Shown here: positions 34,922-42,947 of the stretch, piece after piece
Layout of the letters: each line of letters starts with the position of its first letter
Numbering within the stretch: position 1 is the stretch's first letter
Program-made: the position numbers and the translations under genes
Notes under the pieces: generated by a model
Seen by the model: the letters and a program-made list of their open reading frames with translations, nothing else
Databases searched by the model: none
What the model was told of the DNA's origin: nothing
Assembly: GCA_013043685.1 (NCBI GenBank)
Contig: JABDNT010000061.1
Location: forward strand, 1-56,221
DNA length: 56,221 nucleotides
Direction of reading: 5' to 3'
Source: Flavobacteriaceae bacterium
GTDB lineage: Bacteria; Bacteroidota; Bacteroidia; Flavobacteriales; Flavobacteriaceae

Positions 34922-35379
34922 TACTTCTTAAATCGTTTTACAAAATAATTTCGAATACGCCCCAAAGGTAATCGCAACCAGAGCCGTTCGTGAAAGTAAT
35001 AGAGTACAAATTTAGTAAATAGCTCGCTTAGAGCGATGAAAAGTGCAATTTCATCAAAACTTTCAAGTATGGCGCCCGAAATAAGGAATGTCATGGTGGT
35101 AGCTACCAATCTCCATGATATGGATTTATATATAGTATTCAGCTTGGTAACTGATCCCCCCGTGCGGTATCGTTGCCAGATCCTTTCGTGAAAGTAGTAT
35201 ACCAACAGCTTCAGTAAGAACTCAACCGCACCAATCTTTAGTGCATTCTCAATACTACATTTCCCAAATAGACAAGTGATCATCAAGGCAACTAATACGG
35301 TATCCGTGGTCGCAATGATTCGCCATGAAATACCTTTCAGCAGACTCCTTAAATGTGATTCATGTCTGTAATTTACCAT
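34921..35379 (-). CDS. Tandem DUF2061 membrane protein
   Basis: A 152-residue protein made of two similar halves. Each half has the order (K)GISWR(I/L)(I/V)ATT, two hydrophobic helices, then YYFHER(I/L)W: residues about 15-70 and about 84-141. This is the DUF2061 pattern, duplicated. The protein probably has four membrane spans with the FHER motifs at the same face. Function is unknown. It is locked between cysQ (1 base gap) and cysC (1 base overlap), so it is made together with the PAPS enzymes; a role in sulfate entry or in localising them is inference only. Confidence 0.8.
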   Translation of the reverse strand: MVNYRHESHLRSLLKGISWRIIATTDTVLVALMITCLFGKCSIENALKIGAVEFLLKLLVYYFHERIWQRYRTGGSVTKLNTIYKSISWRLVATTMTFLISGAILESFDEIALFIALSELFTKFVLYYFHERLWLRLPLGRIRNYFVKRFKK

Positions 35380-35380
35380 G

Positions 35381-36172
35381 TTAACGTGCTACTAGGAAAT
35401 AGGGATTCAATAAGTTCTCCTTGTTATATTTTAGGGGTGTTCCTGTTGCTTCTTCAACCACACGAATGCCTGCCGCCTGGCATATAGCCTGGCCGGCAGC
35501 TGTGTCCCATTCCATGGTCGGTGCATATCGAGGATAGATATGAGCATCTCCTTCTGCAACCAAACAGAACTTCAACGAACTTCCTCTCGAAACGATCTCT
35601 ACACTAGTCTCTTTTTCGATATTCTCGATGAACTTCCGGGTATCATCATTTAAATGTGAACGACTCCCAACTACCTTTACCGGTGGGACAATTTCTTCCG
35701 CCGGTTTGATTGAGCGAGCATCACGTAAAATCTCATCTATGCTAATCGAGGGGTCATTTACGATCACTTTCATAGATTCTGTAATATCTTCGGAAGTGAA
35801 ATAAAGTGACTTCTCTACTGGCACGTATATAACTCCCAGCACAGGATTGCCGTCAATTACCAAGGCAATATTTACTGTAAACTCACCATTTCGTTTAACA
35901 AATTCCTTGGTCCCGTCCAATGGATCTACGATCCAGCATTGATTCCAATTACGTCTCACCTCATAATCCGTCTGCTTATTTTCCTCACTGATAATCGGTA
36001 TTCCCGTAGGTTCTAAGAACTTGTTGATGACGTCGTTCGCATTTTGATCTGCTATCGTTAAAGGCGAATTATCACCTTTCAGCTCTACATCGAAATCGGT
36101 TGCATACACCTTCATTATTTCAAGTCCGCCATCTATAGCAGCTCGTATTGCAATGTGAAGATTTTCTCTCAT
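35381..36172 (-). CDS. cysQ: 3'(2'),5'-bisphosphate nucleotidase
   Basis: A 263-residue inositol-monophosphatase-fold enzyme. SPLTIADQNAND, IISEENKQ, WIVDPLDGTKEFVKRNGEFT (metal-binding DPLDGT) and MEWDTAAGQAI are the CysQ signatures. It converts 3'-phosphoadenosine 5'-phosphate to AMP, removing the by-product of PAPS-dependent sulfotransfer. It is the first gene of the co-directional run that passes through cysC, cysD and cysN into the polysaccharide genes. The 204 bases upstream separate it from the divergent dps. Confidence 0.94.
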   Translation of the reverse strand: MRENLHIAIRAAIDGGLEIMKVYATDFDVELKGDNSPLTIADQNANDVINKFLEPTGIPIISEENKQTDYEVRRNWNQCWIVDPLDGTKEFVKRNGEFTVNIALVIDGNPVLGVIYVPVEKSLYFTSEDITESMKVIVNDPSISIDEILRDARSIKPAEEIVPPVKVVGSRSHLNDDTRKFIENIEKETSVEIVSRGSSLKFCLVAEGDAHIYPRYAPTMEWDTAAGQAICQAAGIRVVEEATGTPLKYNKENLLNPYFLVAR

Positions 36173-36324
36173 GGTAAGGGCTGTTTTTCAAGGGCGTAAA
36201 GCTACAACAAATAGAGGAAAATAAACGAATATTAAATATTTATTAAAGTCTGATTAAGGAAACTATAAAGCCTTCTTAAATTAGTGCTCATGCCGTTAAA
36301 CAAATGGTAAACACGGCGATTATC

Positions 36325-36355
36325 TTGCTATACCATTAACGTATGGTTATCTTTG
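36325..36355 (+). promoter_or_regulatory. dps promoter, -33 TTG and -7 TATCTTTG
   Basis: TTG at 36325-36327, a 20-base spacer, and TATCTTTG at 36348-36355 make the best full match to the Bacteroidota promoter in the window. The ATG follows after 21 bases. An inverted repeat ACCAT-(6 bases)-ATGGT (36332-36347) fills the spacer and could be bound by a regulator, which would fit a stress-inducible gene; the regulator is unknown. Confidence 0.65.
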
Positions 36356-36376
36356 TTATGAACCAAAAAAAACACA

Positions 36377-36868
36377 ATGACATATCTAAATCTTGATACT
36401 GAAAAAACAAATACAACAGCCCATGAATTAAACATTTTGCTGGCAGATTTCCATATTTATTATCAAAAGCTTCGGAATTTCCACTGGAATGTGGTAGGAA
36501 GTAATTTCTTCGACCTACACGCTAAGTTTGAAGAGATGTACGATGACGCTAAGTTAAAGGTGGATGAGGTGGCTGAACGTATCTTAACCTTGCGATTCCA
36601 GCCTTTAAGCAATTATTCGGATTACCTGAAGAAGTCTAATTTGAAGGAGTCTGAATCAGATCTCAATGATGTGGAAATGGTAAAAACACTCATTGGAGAC
36701 CATGCATTGATTATTAGTCAAATGAGAAAAGTGATTGATAAAGCTGGCAAAGCGAATGATGAAGGTACAATCGATCTGATTGGATCTTATGTGGCCGAGA
36801 TTGAAAAAACAAGCTGGATGTTGGATGCCTGGACAATGCAGGCTTCAGAAAACCACCCTAAGCTATAA
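36377..36868 (+). CDS. dps: Dps family ferritin-like DNA protection protein
   Basis: A 163-residue protein. LRNFHWNVVGSNFFDLHAKF (from residue 32) and the following KVDEVAERI carry the interfacial ferroxidase residues His36, His48 and the Asp/Glu set of Dps. Dps dodecamers oxidise iron with peroxide and protect DNA in stress or stationary phase. The basic N-terminal DNA-binding tail of the E. coli protein is not evident. It has its own good promoter; a lipoprotein gene follows after 32 bases. Confidence 0.92.
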   Translation: MTYLNLDTEKTNTTAHELNILLADFHIYYQKLRNFHWNVVGSNFFDLHAKFEEMYDDAKLKVDEVAERILTLRFQPLSNYSDYLKKSNLKESESDLNDVEMVKTLIGDHALIISQMRKVIDKAGKANDEGTIDLIGSYVAEIEKTSWMLDAWTMQASENHPKL

Positions 36869-36900
36869 AAAGTGGGCCTTCTGGCCAACTATAATAATTC

Positions 36901-37761
36901 ATGAAATATCTTCTTCTTCTGTTCCTGGGGACACTTACAACCTCAAGCTGCCAGGATTATGGCAGTTTGTCCTTTACCCATTCACTTCCCAAAACTTTAA
37001 AGGAAATAAGTGGTATAACCATAGCAAGGGACAGTTCTCTTATCTGGGCCGTAAACGATTCGGGTAATAAGGCCATTATCTATGGTTACCAACCGGGTAG
37101 CAATTCAATTGTTAAGACTATTTCAGTTGATAATGGCTTCAATAGAGATTGGGAAGACATCACTACCGATGGTGAGTCCACATTATATGTCGGCGATTTC
37201 GGTAATAACCAAAACTATCGAAAGGACCTGGTGATATACACCGTGACTATTCCCGATTCAATTGCTCATTCAAAAGTAGATGCGTCTAAAACCACTTTTG
37301 AACTAGAGGACCAGAAAAAATTTCCACCAAAGAAAAAACATCGAAATTTCGATATAGAAGCTTTCGTTTATTCGGAAGGCCTCTTTTATCTTTTCACCCG
37401 TAACAGAAGCTCGAAATTCGATGGTACGACCAAAATGTACCGCTTACCTGCCCAACCAGGACATTATACGGCCAAATTGATCGACACTTTCCAAACTTGT
37501 AAAGATTACGATGATTGCCAGGTCACTGGCGCCAGCCTGGATAGGCAAAACGGCAAGCTGGCCTTGTTAAGCTATAACAAAGTGTGGATCTTCTCGGAGT
37601 ACGAAAATGATGAATTCTTTTCGGCGACAGTAGAAGAAATAAAACTGAAACATACTTCTCAAAAGGAAAGTATCACTTTTAAGGGTTCAAACACCCTGTT
37701 TATTGCTGATGAGCGAAGCCATATGCAAGGAGGAAATCTATATATTCTCAGGCTTAAATAA
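36901..37761 (+). CDS. Lipoprotein, probably beta-propeller
   Basis: A 286-residue protein with a lipoprotein signal (MKYLLLLFLGTLTTSSCQD, Cys at residue 17). The body has repeated short beta-strand blocks such as LIWAVNDSGN, DWEDITTDGESTLYVGDFGNN and DIEAFVYSEGLFYLF, which looks like a beta-propeller resembling SdiA-regulated or esterase-like families. I do not recognise an active site. It lies 32 bases after dps in the same direction and might be read through from it; no separate -7 box was found. Confidence 0.6.
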   Translation: MKYLLLLFLGTLTTSSCQDYGSLSFTHSLPKTLKEISGITIARDSSLIWAVNDSGNKAIIYGYQPGSNSIVKTISVDNGFNRDWEDITTDGESTLYVGDFGNNQNYRKDLVIYTVTIPDSIAHSKVDASKTTFELEDQKKFPPKKKHRNFDIEAFVYSEGLFYLFTRNRSSKFDGTTKMYRLPAQPGHYTAKLIDTFQTCKDYDDCQVTGASLDRQNGKLALLSYNKVWIFSEYENDEFFSATVEEIKLKHTSQKESITFKGSNTLFIADERSHMQGGNLYILRLK

Positions 37762-37766
37762 AAAAA

Positions 37767-37786
37767 CCCTTCCGGGGATGGAAGGG
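37767..37786 (-). terminator. Rho-independent terminator-like hairpin
   Basis: CCCTTCC (37767-37773) and GGAAGGG (37780-37786) form a perfect 7-pair stem with a 6-base loop. On the minus strand the stem is followed at once by seven T residues, the classic terminator form, which would end transcription of the large phosphoesterase gene about 215 bases after its stop. On the plus strand the stem follows the lipoprotein stop by 5 bases but lacks a T-run. Confidence 0.65.
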
Positions 37787-38001
37787 CATAAAACTAACCA
37801 ATATAATCCTTTTTATGAAAAAACTTCTTACACCGTTTTAAACACTATACCAGGATTACAGTGCAAATAAACGACACTTTTTGTGCGTATAAAAATGAAG
37901 AATCCATTTGGAAATGTGTTTTCGTCAAATGACACTTTTAATCTTCAAACGACGTAAATTATCCGACCAAATACTCAAATTGGGCTCTTATAGGGATTAA
38001 T

Positions 38002-41000
38002 CTATAGACTTACTCCGAATCCAAAAGAGATCCTGATTCCGTCGTCACTGTTAAATATTCCTAATTCTCCAAATAGGGAATCAACGGCATTAAGAAAAAT
38101 ACCTCCTCCAAAGTCATCGTGCCAGATGTCCGAATCTTCTCCCTCTACCCATACCCTACCAACATCGTAACCACCAAATACACCTAATTGTATTGGTAGT
38201 ATTCCCGTCTTAAATCTGCTGAAACTATATCGAAGGTCTCCTCCAAAGGCCAAGGCACTCTCACCACTGAATCGCTGTGTACGATATCCTCTCAATCCAG
38301 TATCAGCACCCAGAACTGCAGCCTGGTAGAATTCAAAATCATCCCCAATATTAAACTGGCCCTGGGCCATGGTCTTCAAGACCAATTTCTGATCCCGGGT
38401 GAGGGAATTAAAAAATATCAATCGAGGATTTACATAACCGAATGTTCGTTCTGTATCATCGGTATTGGAATTTACTCCGCCTTCAAGAGCAAAAAACATA
38501 CCCCTGGCAGGATTCGCCGCATTATCATAACTTTCGAATTGATACGATACGTCAACACGAGCAAAAGTCTTCGAATCAAAAACAGTTGGCATATTCATGA
38601 AGAACTCAGACACAAAACGATCTTCAGTTTCTTCTACTTCAATATTTTCGACTCCCGCTGTTAGACTAAAACTTCCCCCGTATTCTCCATGCTTCACTAC
38701 TCCAACCCGACCTGACCTTATTGCTGTTTTAACCCGGTTATAATCAAAGTCAATTTCATCATCCATATTTACCGTATTATTTCCAAAGCCAAAGAAATTT
38801 CGGGTAAAGTTCTCACTTGTAAAGCGACCGCCAACCGTTAAATTCCATGTGCCGAAAACACCTGCAAATTCTCCGTTGTACGCGAGATCAAAGCCCTCCG
38901 TGGCAAAGAAATAACGGGCTCCTATCGAATGTTTTTGGTGAAACGGATTGGTCTTAAAACCTCTGATGGTATAAATGTCCGTAATTCCAATTCTGAGACC
39001 ATCATCTGGGTTGGCCCCTATACTGGGCAAAATGTTGTTCGACCTGGAAATAAGCTTTTCGTAGTCATAAGTGTTTATTTCATAGAAATCGGATCTGCGA
39101 ACACTGGCACCTCTCTTTTTTACAATGGTATTAGGCTTATTATTGTGCTCATGCACTTTAATCTTCCGTCCGTTTTCTATGGTATACACATCATTGTTCT
39201 GGCCCCCTATGATTCTTATAAACACAGGATTGGAACCTTTGCCATTTACAACAAACTGATCATCATCGTCGAGGCCATAGATCCAAACCTCATTGGTTTC
39301 GTTCGAATTTATGATCCTTTCTTTATATGGTTCTGCAACCTTTCCGTCCTTTATCCGCGAAACAGTGATCTTTGTTGATCCGTTCCCCCTGGTTATTTCA
39401 AAGTAATCGTCCTTATCCGTACCAGTAATGATCACCAGCCGTGAAATGTATTCATAATACCGGGTAGCCGCATCTCGTAAATTATCCCTTCTGCTCTTCA
39501 GCTTTCGTTTGATCTCTTCGGCAGTTTCGTCTTGAACCTCTGGTGGCAACTTCAGAAAAGCATTTTCTATAACTTCATCGGTAAGGTTATTTACGATATA
39601 GTCGGCTTGCTTTATCCATTCTGATCTTTCCGAGGTCTGTATAAAACTTCGGTCTATTTTTATCCCTGCTGAATTTAACCACTTTATATCATCTATTTTA
39701 TCTTCGAATGTTTGTAATTGTCCTGCGGCCGGCACCAATAATCTCAGTATGTCGAGCAATGCGCCATCGTAATTGGAAAACACCTGGTCCCTGTCTCTTG
39801 GGATCGGCCTGAATATCTTTTTATCTTCGGTGATATCAAACCTGGACCATCGCCATTGATCCTGATGGCGGTCCCAGTCGCCCAGTAACATATCGAACAA
39901 CCGTGCTCTAATAAAAGCGGGTTCGTCCACCTGGTATTTTTCATCTTTTCTCAACTTCTTCCGAAGATCACTGGTACTTTCGATGGCTGAAGGTTTTCCA
40001 AAAGATTCCACATTTAAAAACCCATCGTCGGGACGCTCTTCGATTATGTACAGTTCGTCTCCAAACTCATCGTTATAGTTTCCTAAAGCCTTATGTTTGG
40101 GTACATAAACCAATAATGGATTCGTATGATACACTCCAATGGCATCTGCCAAGGGCGCAACAACAAATGAGGCAAATGGATGACTGGCAGTATAGAAATC
40201 CAGAACAAGATCCTCCGTCACTGTATCCTCGAAGTCTTTTTCTACATAGGTATTTGTAAATAATACGCTTTGCAAGTATCTGGTTGCACTTTTTTTAACG
40301 CCGCGCATTGCGAAATTTCTTTTTTTCCGATCAACCAGGCGTAAAGATCGAGTCTGGTGCCCACCCCCTTTTCTATCTATCGTTAATCCGCCGTATAGTG
40401 TATCCAGGGTAGCTACCGGCACCTGAATATCTTTACCATAAACATATCTATAGTGCTGTCCCCAAAACCATTCATAGCTCTTCCCTTTCAATGTTGCCTC
40501 TTTTGCATATGTTGAAGCTGCCACCGAACTTTCGAAAGCATCCGCTAAACCACTGGTATCATATTCAACAGTGGCTTCATAAATACCAGTATTGAACAAC
40601 TGTTGCGCTTTCCCGTCTACAGCGCTGTAATAGGTAACTTCTGAAGAACGGTCTTTATAAATTTTCAATACGGCAAAGCCCTGATCACCATAAGTGAACT
40701 TCGCATGTTTTCCCATCCTGACAGCCGAATTCTTAGAGCCGGATCCTGAAACTATCTGTTTAATCCCGTCGTCTTCATTATATTGTAAAGAATGCTCATG
40801 GCCGGAGGTAATAATAACGCGATCATTGCCACGAACCAGGGTGATAAGCCGATCCATCAACTCATCGTACCTCATATTATATCGGTCCTGAACTGAAACC
40901 CCTCCCTGAGATCTTACCTGTGCAATCAAGGTTGCTATACCCGGAAGGGGTATCTTAGTTTGAAAAGGAAAAAGATGCTTTTCTGCACTGAAACCACCAT

Positions 41001-41703
41001 TATGGGGGCCATAGGTATAGGCAGGATGATGCATAGCCAGTATAATAGTTTTTTCATTATTCTTCTTTAGTTCACCTTCCAATTCATCGATGAATTCGCT
41101 TCTTGTCTTTAATTCGCATTCATCATTCATTGTTGGATACCTGTCCCAATTCGTCAGGTACCACTGGGTATCGATTGCGATAATCACAACATCCTCCGAC
41201 ACATCGATTGTTTCTATGGGACAGCCATCTTCAGGCTGAAATGTATTCTTGCCTAGTGCCTTTTCAACATACTGTTCTTGTCTTTTTACAGATTTCGGAC
41301 CCTCATCATACCAATCATGATTACCTGGAATAAAGAGTACTTCGCCATCAAAACCTTCTACAGCTTTGATCTGTACATCCATTCTATGCATAGCCTCGGC
41401 TCGATTTTCGCTCTTCGCAGATGGCATACCATCTTCATAAATATTGTCTCCCAGGAAAATAGTGTAATCTCCTTTCGTATTCCTTTCAGCAACAAAATCC
41501 TTAAAGGCTTTCAAGGCATCGGTACTTTCACCCATCACGGCTGCCCCGGCGTCACCAATTAGATAAATGGTTTTTTCCAATTGTTTGCCTGTTGAATTAA
41601 ATACGGATTTGTTCGTGTTTTCTGCATATTGCACACGGTGGGTCGCGCAACTTGAAATTAGAAGAATTTGAAGTATTCCAATTAGCGTGTAAACTTTCTT
41701 CAT
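38002..41703 (-). CDS. Metallophosphoesterase / kinase-like / Omp85-type barrel fusion lipoprotein
   Basis: A 1233-residue surface protein. The signal ends in a lipobox (ISSC, Cys19). Residues 45-345 are a calcineurin-like phosphoesterase with all metal motifs: IGDAG (50-53), LGDN (84-87), GNHD (127-130), MHH (224-226) and GHEH (301-304). Residues about 440-720 contain GGGHQTRSLRL (447-457), FAMRGVKK (464-471), GDWDRHQDQWRW (608-619) and IPRDRDQVF (634-642), resembling the Gly-loop, Lys and two catalytic blocks of CotH/Fam20/HipA-like kinases. A short repeat-like stretch (805-845) leads to a C-terminal beta-barrel (about 900-1233) with GLRGY near 1138, like the VRGY motif of Omp85, and an FGVSL-type end. 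No POTRA domains are evident. It is monocistronic, divergent from the HD-PycTM gene by 52 bases. Confidence 0.8.
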   Translation of the reverse strand: MKKVYTLIGILQILLISSCATHRVQYAENTNKSVFNSTGKQLEKTIYLIGDAGAAVMGESTDALKAFKDFVAERNTKGDYTIFLGDNIYEDGMPSAKSENRAEAMHRMDVQIKAVEGFDGEVLFIPGNHDWYDEGPKSVKRQEQYVEKALGKNTFQPEDGCPIETIDVSEDVVIIAIDTQWYLTNWDRYPTMNDECELKTRSEFIDELEGELKKNNEKTIILAMHHPAYTYGPHNGGFSAEKHLFPFQTKIPLPGIATLIAQVRSQGGVSVQDRYNMRYDELMDRLITLVRGNDRVIITSGHEHSLQYNEDDGIKQIVSGSGSKNSAVRMGKHAKFTYGDQGFAVLKIYKDRSSEVTYYSAVDGKAQQLFNTGIYEATVEYDTSGLADAFESSVAASTYAKEATLKGKSYEWFWGQHYRYVYGKDIQVPVATLDTLYGGLTIDRKGGGHQTRSLRLVDRKKRNFAMRGVKKSATRYLQSVLFTNTYVEKDFEDTVTEDLVLDFYTASHPFASFVVAPLADAIGVYHTNPLLVYVPKHKALGNYNDEFGDELYIIEERPDDGFLNVESFGKPSAIESTSDLRKKLRKDEKYQVDEPAFIRARLFDMLLGDWDRHQDQWRWSRFDITEDKKIFRPIPRDRDQVFSNYDGALLDILRLLVPAAGQLQTFEDKIDDIKWLNSAGIKIDRSFIQTSERSEWIKQADYIVNNLTDEVIENAFLKLPPEVQDETAEEIKRKLKSRRDNLRDAATRYYEYISRLVIITGTDKDDYFEITRGNGSTKITVSRIKDGKVAEPYKERIINSNETNEVWIYGLDDDDQFVVNGKGSNPVFIRIIGGQNNDVYTIENGRKIKVHEHNNKPNTIVKKRGASVRRSDFYEINTYDYEKLISRSNNILPSIGANPDDGLRIGITDIYTIRGFKTNPFHQKHSIGARYFFATEGFDLAYNGEFAGVFGTWNLTVGGRFTSENFTRNFFGFGNNTVNMDDEIDFDYNRVKTAIRSGRVGVVKHGEYGGSFSLTAGVENIEVEETEDRFVSEFFMNMPTVFDSKTFARVDVSYQFESYDNAANPARGMFFALEGGVNSNTDDTERTFGYVNPRLIFFNSLTRDQKLVLKTMAQGQFNIGDDFEFYQAAVLGADTGLRGYRTQRFSGESALAFGGDLRYSFSRFKTGILPIQLGVFGGYDVGRVWVEGEDSDIWHDDFGGGIFLNAVDSLFGELGIFNSDDGIRISFGFGVSL

Positions 41704-41730
41704 ATCGGTTGACTAATGCTAAAATTTAGT

Positions 41731-41747
41731 AATTTGTCGAACAAATT
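41731..41747. repeat. 17-base palindrome between divergent genes
   Basis: AATTTGT, CGA, ACAAATT: perfect 7-base arms with a 3-base centre. It ends 9 bases before the HD-PycTM start and lies 28 bases from the divergent phosphoesterase start. The size and place fit a dimeric repressor or activator site that could control one or both genes. It could also fold in RNA, but the short, A/T-rich arms make a DNA site more likely. Confidence 0.45.
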
Positions 41748-41755
41748 ATAGATGT

Positions 41756-42934
41756 ATGACATCACTGGTAGAGAAAGCTTCGAAATATGTACAACAATTG
41801 CTGCAGGAGGAATTACCCAGCAATTGTCTATACCATAATTTTACTCATACCAGAAGAGTATTTAAAAGTACAAAAGAAATAATTGAAAATTCGGCAATTT
41901 CCGAAGAAGATACTGAGATCTTACTTTTAACAGCTCTTTTCCACGATACCGGGTTTGTGAAATGTAATGACGGACATGAAGCTGAAAGTGTAAATATCGC
42001 CACAGCTTTTTTAAAAGAGCACGGATTTGCTGATGATAAACTTGAAAAAGTAGCTCAATGCATCATGGCCACCCAAATGGAAGCAAGTCCGGAGACCAAA
42101 TTGGATGAGATCATAAGGGATGCTGATGCATCCCATTTTGCGAAAGATTATTTCCAGGAAGCGAGCGAATTTTTAAGACTGGAATTAAAGCTAAAAGGGC
42201 TGGCAGAATATAGCAAAACAAAATGGTTGGCAGGGAATATTGATCTGCTTAGAAACACACACACCTATTATACGGATTATGCTAAAAAGCACTGGAATCC
42301 GAAAAAGGAAGAAAATATATTAACTATGGAAGCACAACAAAAAGAATTAAAGGGTGAGAAGAAAGTCAAAGAAAAAAAATTAAAAGCTAAACTAAAAAGT
42401 GTGGACCCGGAAAAAGCGATTCAAAGTGTGTTCAGGGTTACCTTGCGAAATCATATCAAACTTAGCGACATTGCCGATACCAAGGCGAACATTCTACTTT
42501 CTGTTAACGCTATTATCATTTCGATCGCCTTATCCAACTTAATTCCGAAACTGGATAATCCCTCTAACAGTTACCTTATAGTTCCAACCATTATCTTCCT
42601 GTTGTTCACTGTAACCTCCATTGTTCTGTCGGTGCTTGCTACCCGGCCAAATGTGACCAGTGGAAAATTCACGAAAGAGGACGTTAACAATAAAAAAGTG
42701 AACCTTCTATTTTTCGGAAATTTTCACCAGATGAGCCTGGATGAATTTAACTGGGCAATGACTGAAATGCTGAATGATAAGGATTACATCTATTCATCGC
42801 TTACCAAAGACCTGTATTTTCTTGGATTGGTTCTGCAAAAAAAATATAAAATACTCCGACTTACATACTCCATATTTATGACAGGTATAATAGTATCGGT
42901 AGTTGCCTTCGCAATCGCATTTATGACGATTTAG
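41756..42934 (+). CDS. HD phosphohydrolase fused to Pycsar-type transmembrane effector (PycTM)
   Basis: A 392-residue two-domain protein. Residues 20-180 form an HD domain with all metal ligands: HNFTHTRRV (His27, His31), LFHDTGF (His63-Asp64), GHEAES (His74) and RDADASHF (Asp122, Asp124). A Lys/Glu-rich linker (183-215) is predicted to be helical. Residues 224-392 match the PycTM/DUF5706 effector domain: LSDIADTKANILLSVNAIII, a second span at about 273-295, FGNFHQMSLDEF, and a last span at 371-389. PycTM proteins act in anti-phage Pycsar systems, where a cCMP or cUMP signal triggers membrane damage. No cyclase gene is seen here. HD domains often hydrolyse nucleotides, so the fusion may sense or degrade its own signal; this is inference. 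Confidence 0.75.
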   Translation: MTSLVEKASKYVQQLLQEELPSNCLYHNFTHTRRVFKSTKEIIENSAISEEDTEILLLTALFHDTGFVKCNDGHEAESVNIATAFLKEHGFADDKLEKVAQCIMATQMEASPETKLDEIIRDADASHFAKDYFQEASEFLRLELKLKGLAEYSKTKWLAGNIDLLRNTHTYYTDYAKKHWNPKKEENILTMEAQQKELKGEKKVKEKKLKAKLKSVDPEKAIQSVFRVTLRNHIKLSDIADTKANILLSVNAIIISIALSNLIPKLDNPSNSYLIVPTIIFLLFTVTSIVLSVLATRPNVTSGKFTKEDVNNKKVNLLFFGNFHQMSLDEFNWAMTEMLNDKDYIYSSLTKDLYFLGLVLQKKYKILRLTYSIFMTGIIVSVVAFAIAFMTI

Positions 42935-42947
42935 TCCGCAAGGAACC

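Noticed and set aside
37815-37841. 8-codon mini-ORF MKKLLTPF as a gene
   Set aside because: Too short to support as coding; reported only as a possible gene remnant.
38929-39378. 149-codon open frame antisense to the large phosphoesterase gene
   Set aside because: It lies wholly opposite a gene with strong domain matches, has no recognisable motif or promoter box, and its composition is that of a reverse-complement shadow.
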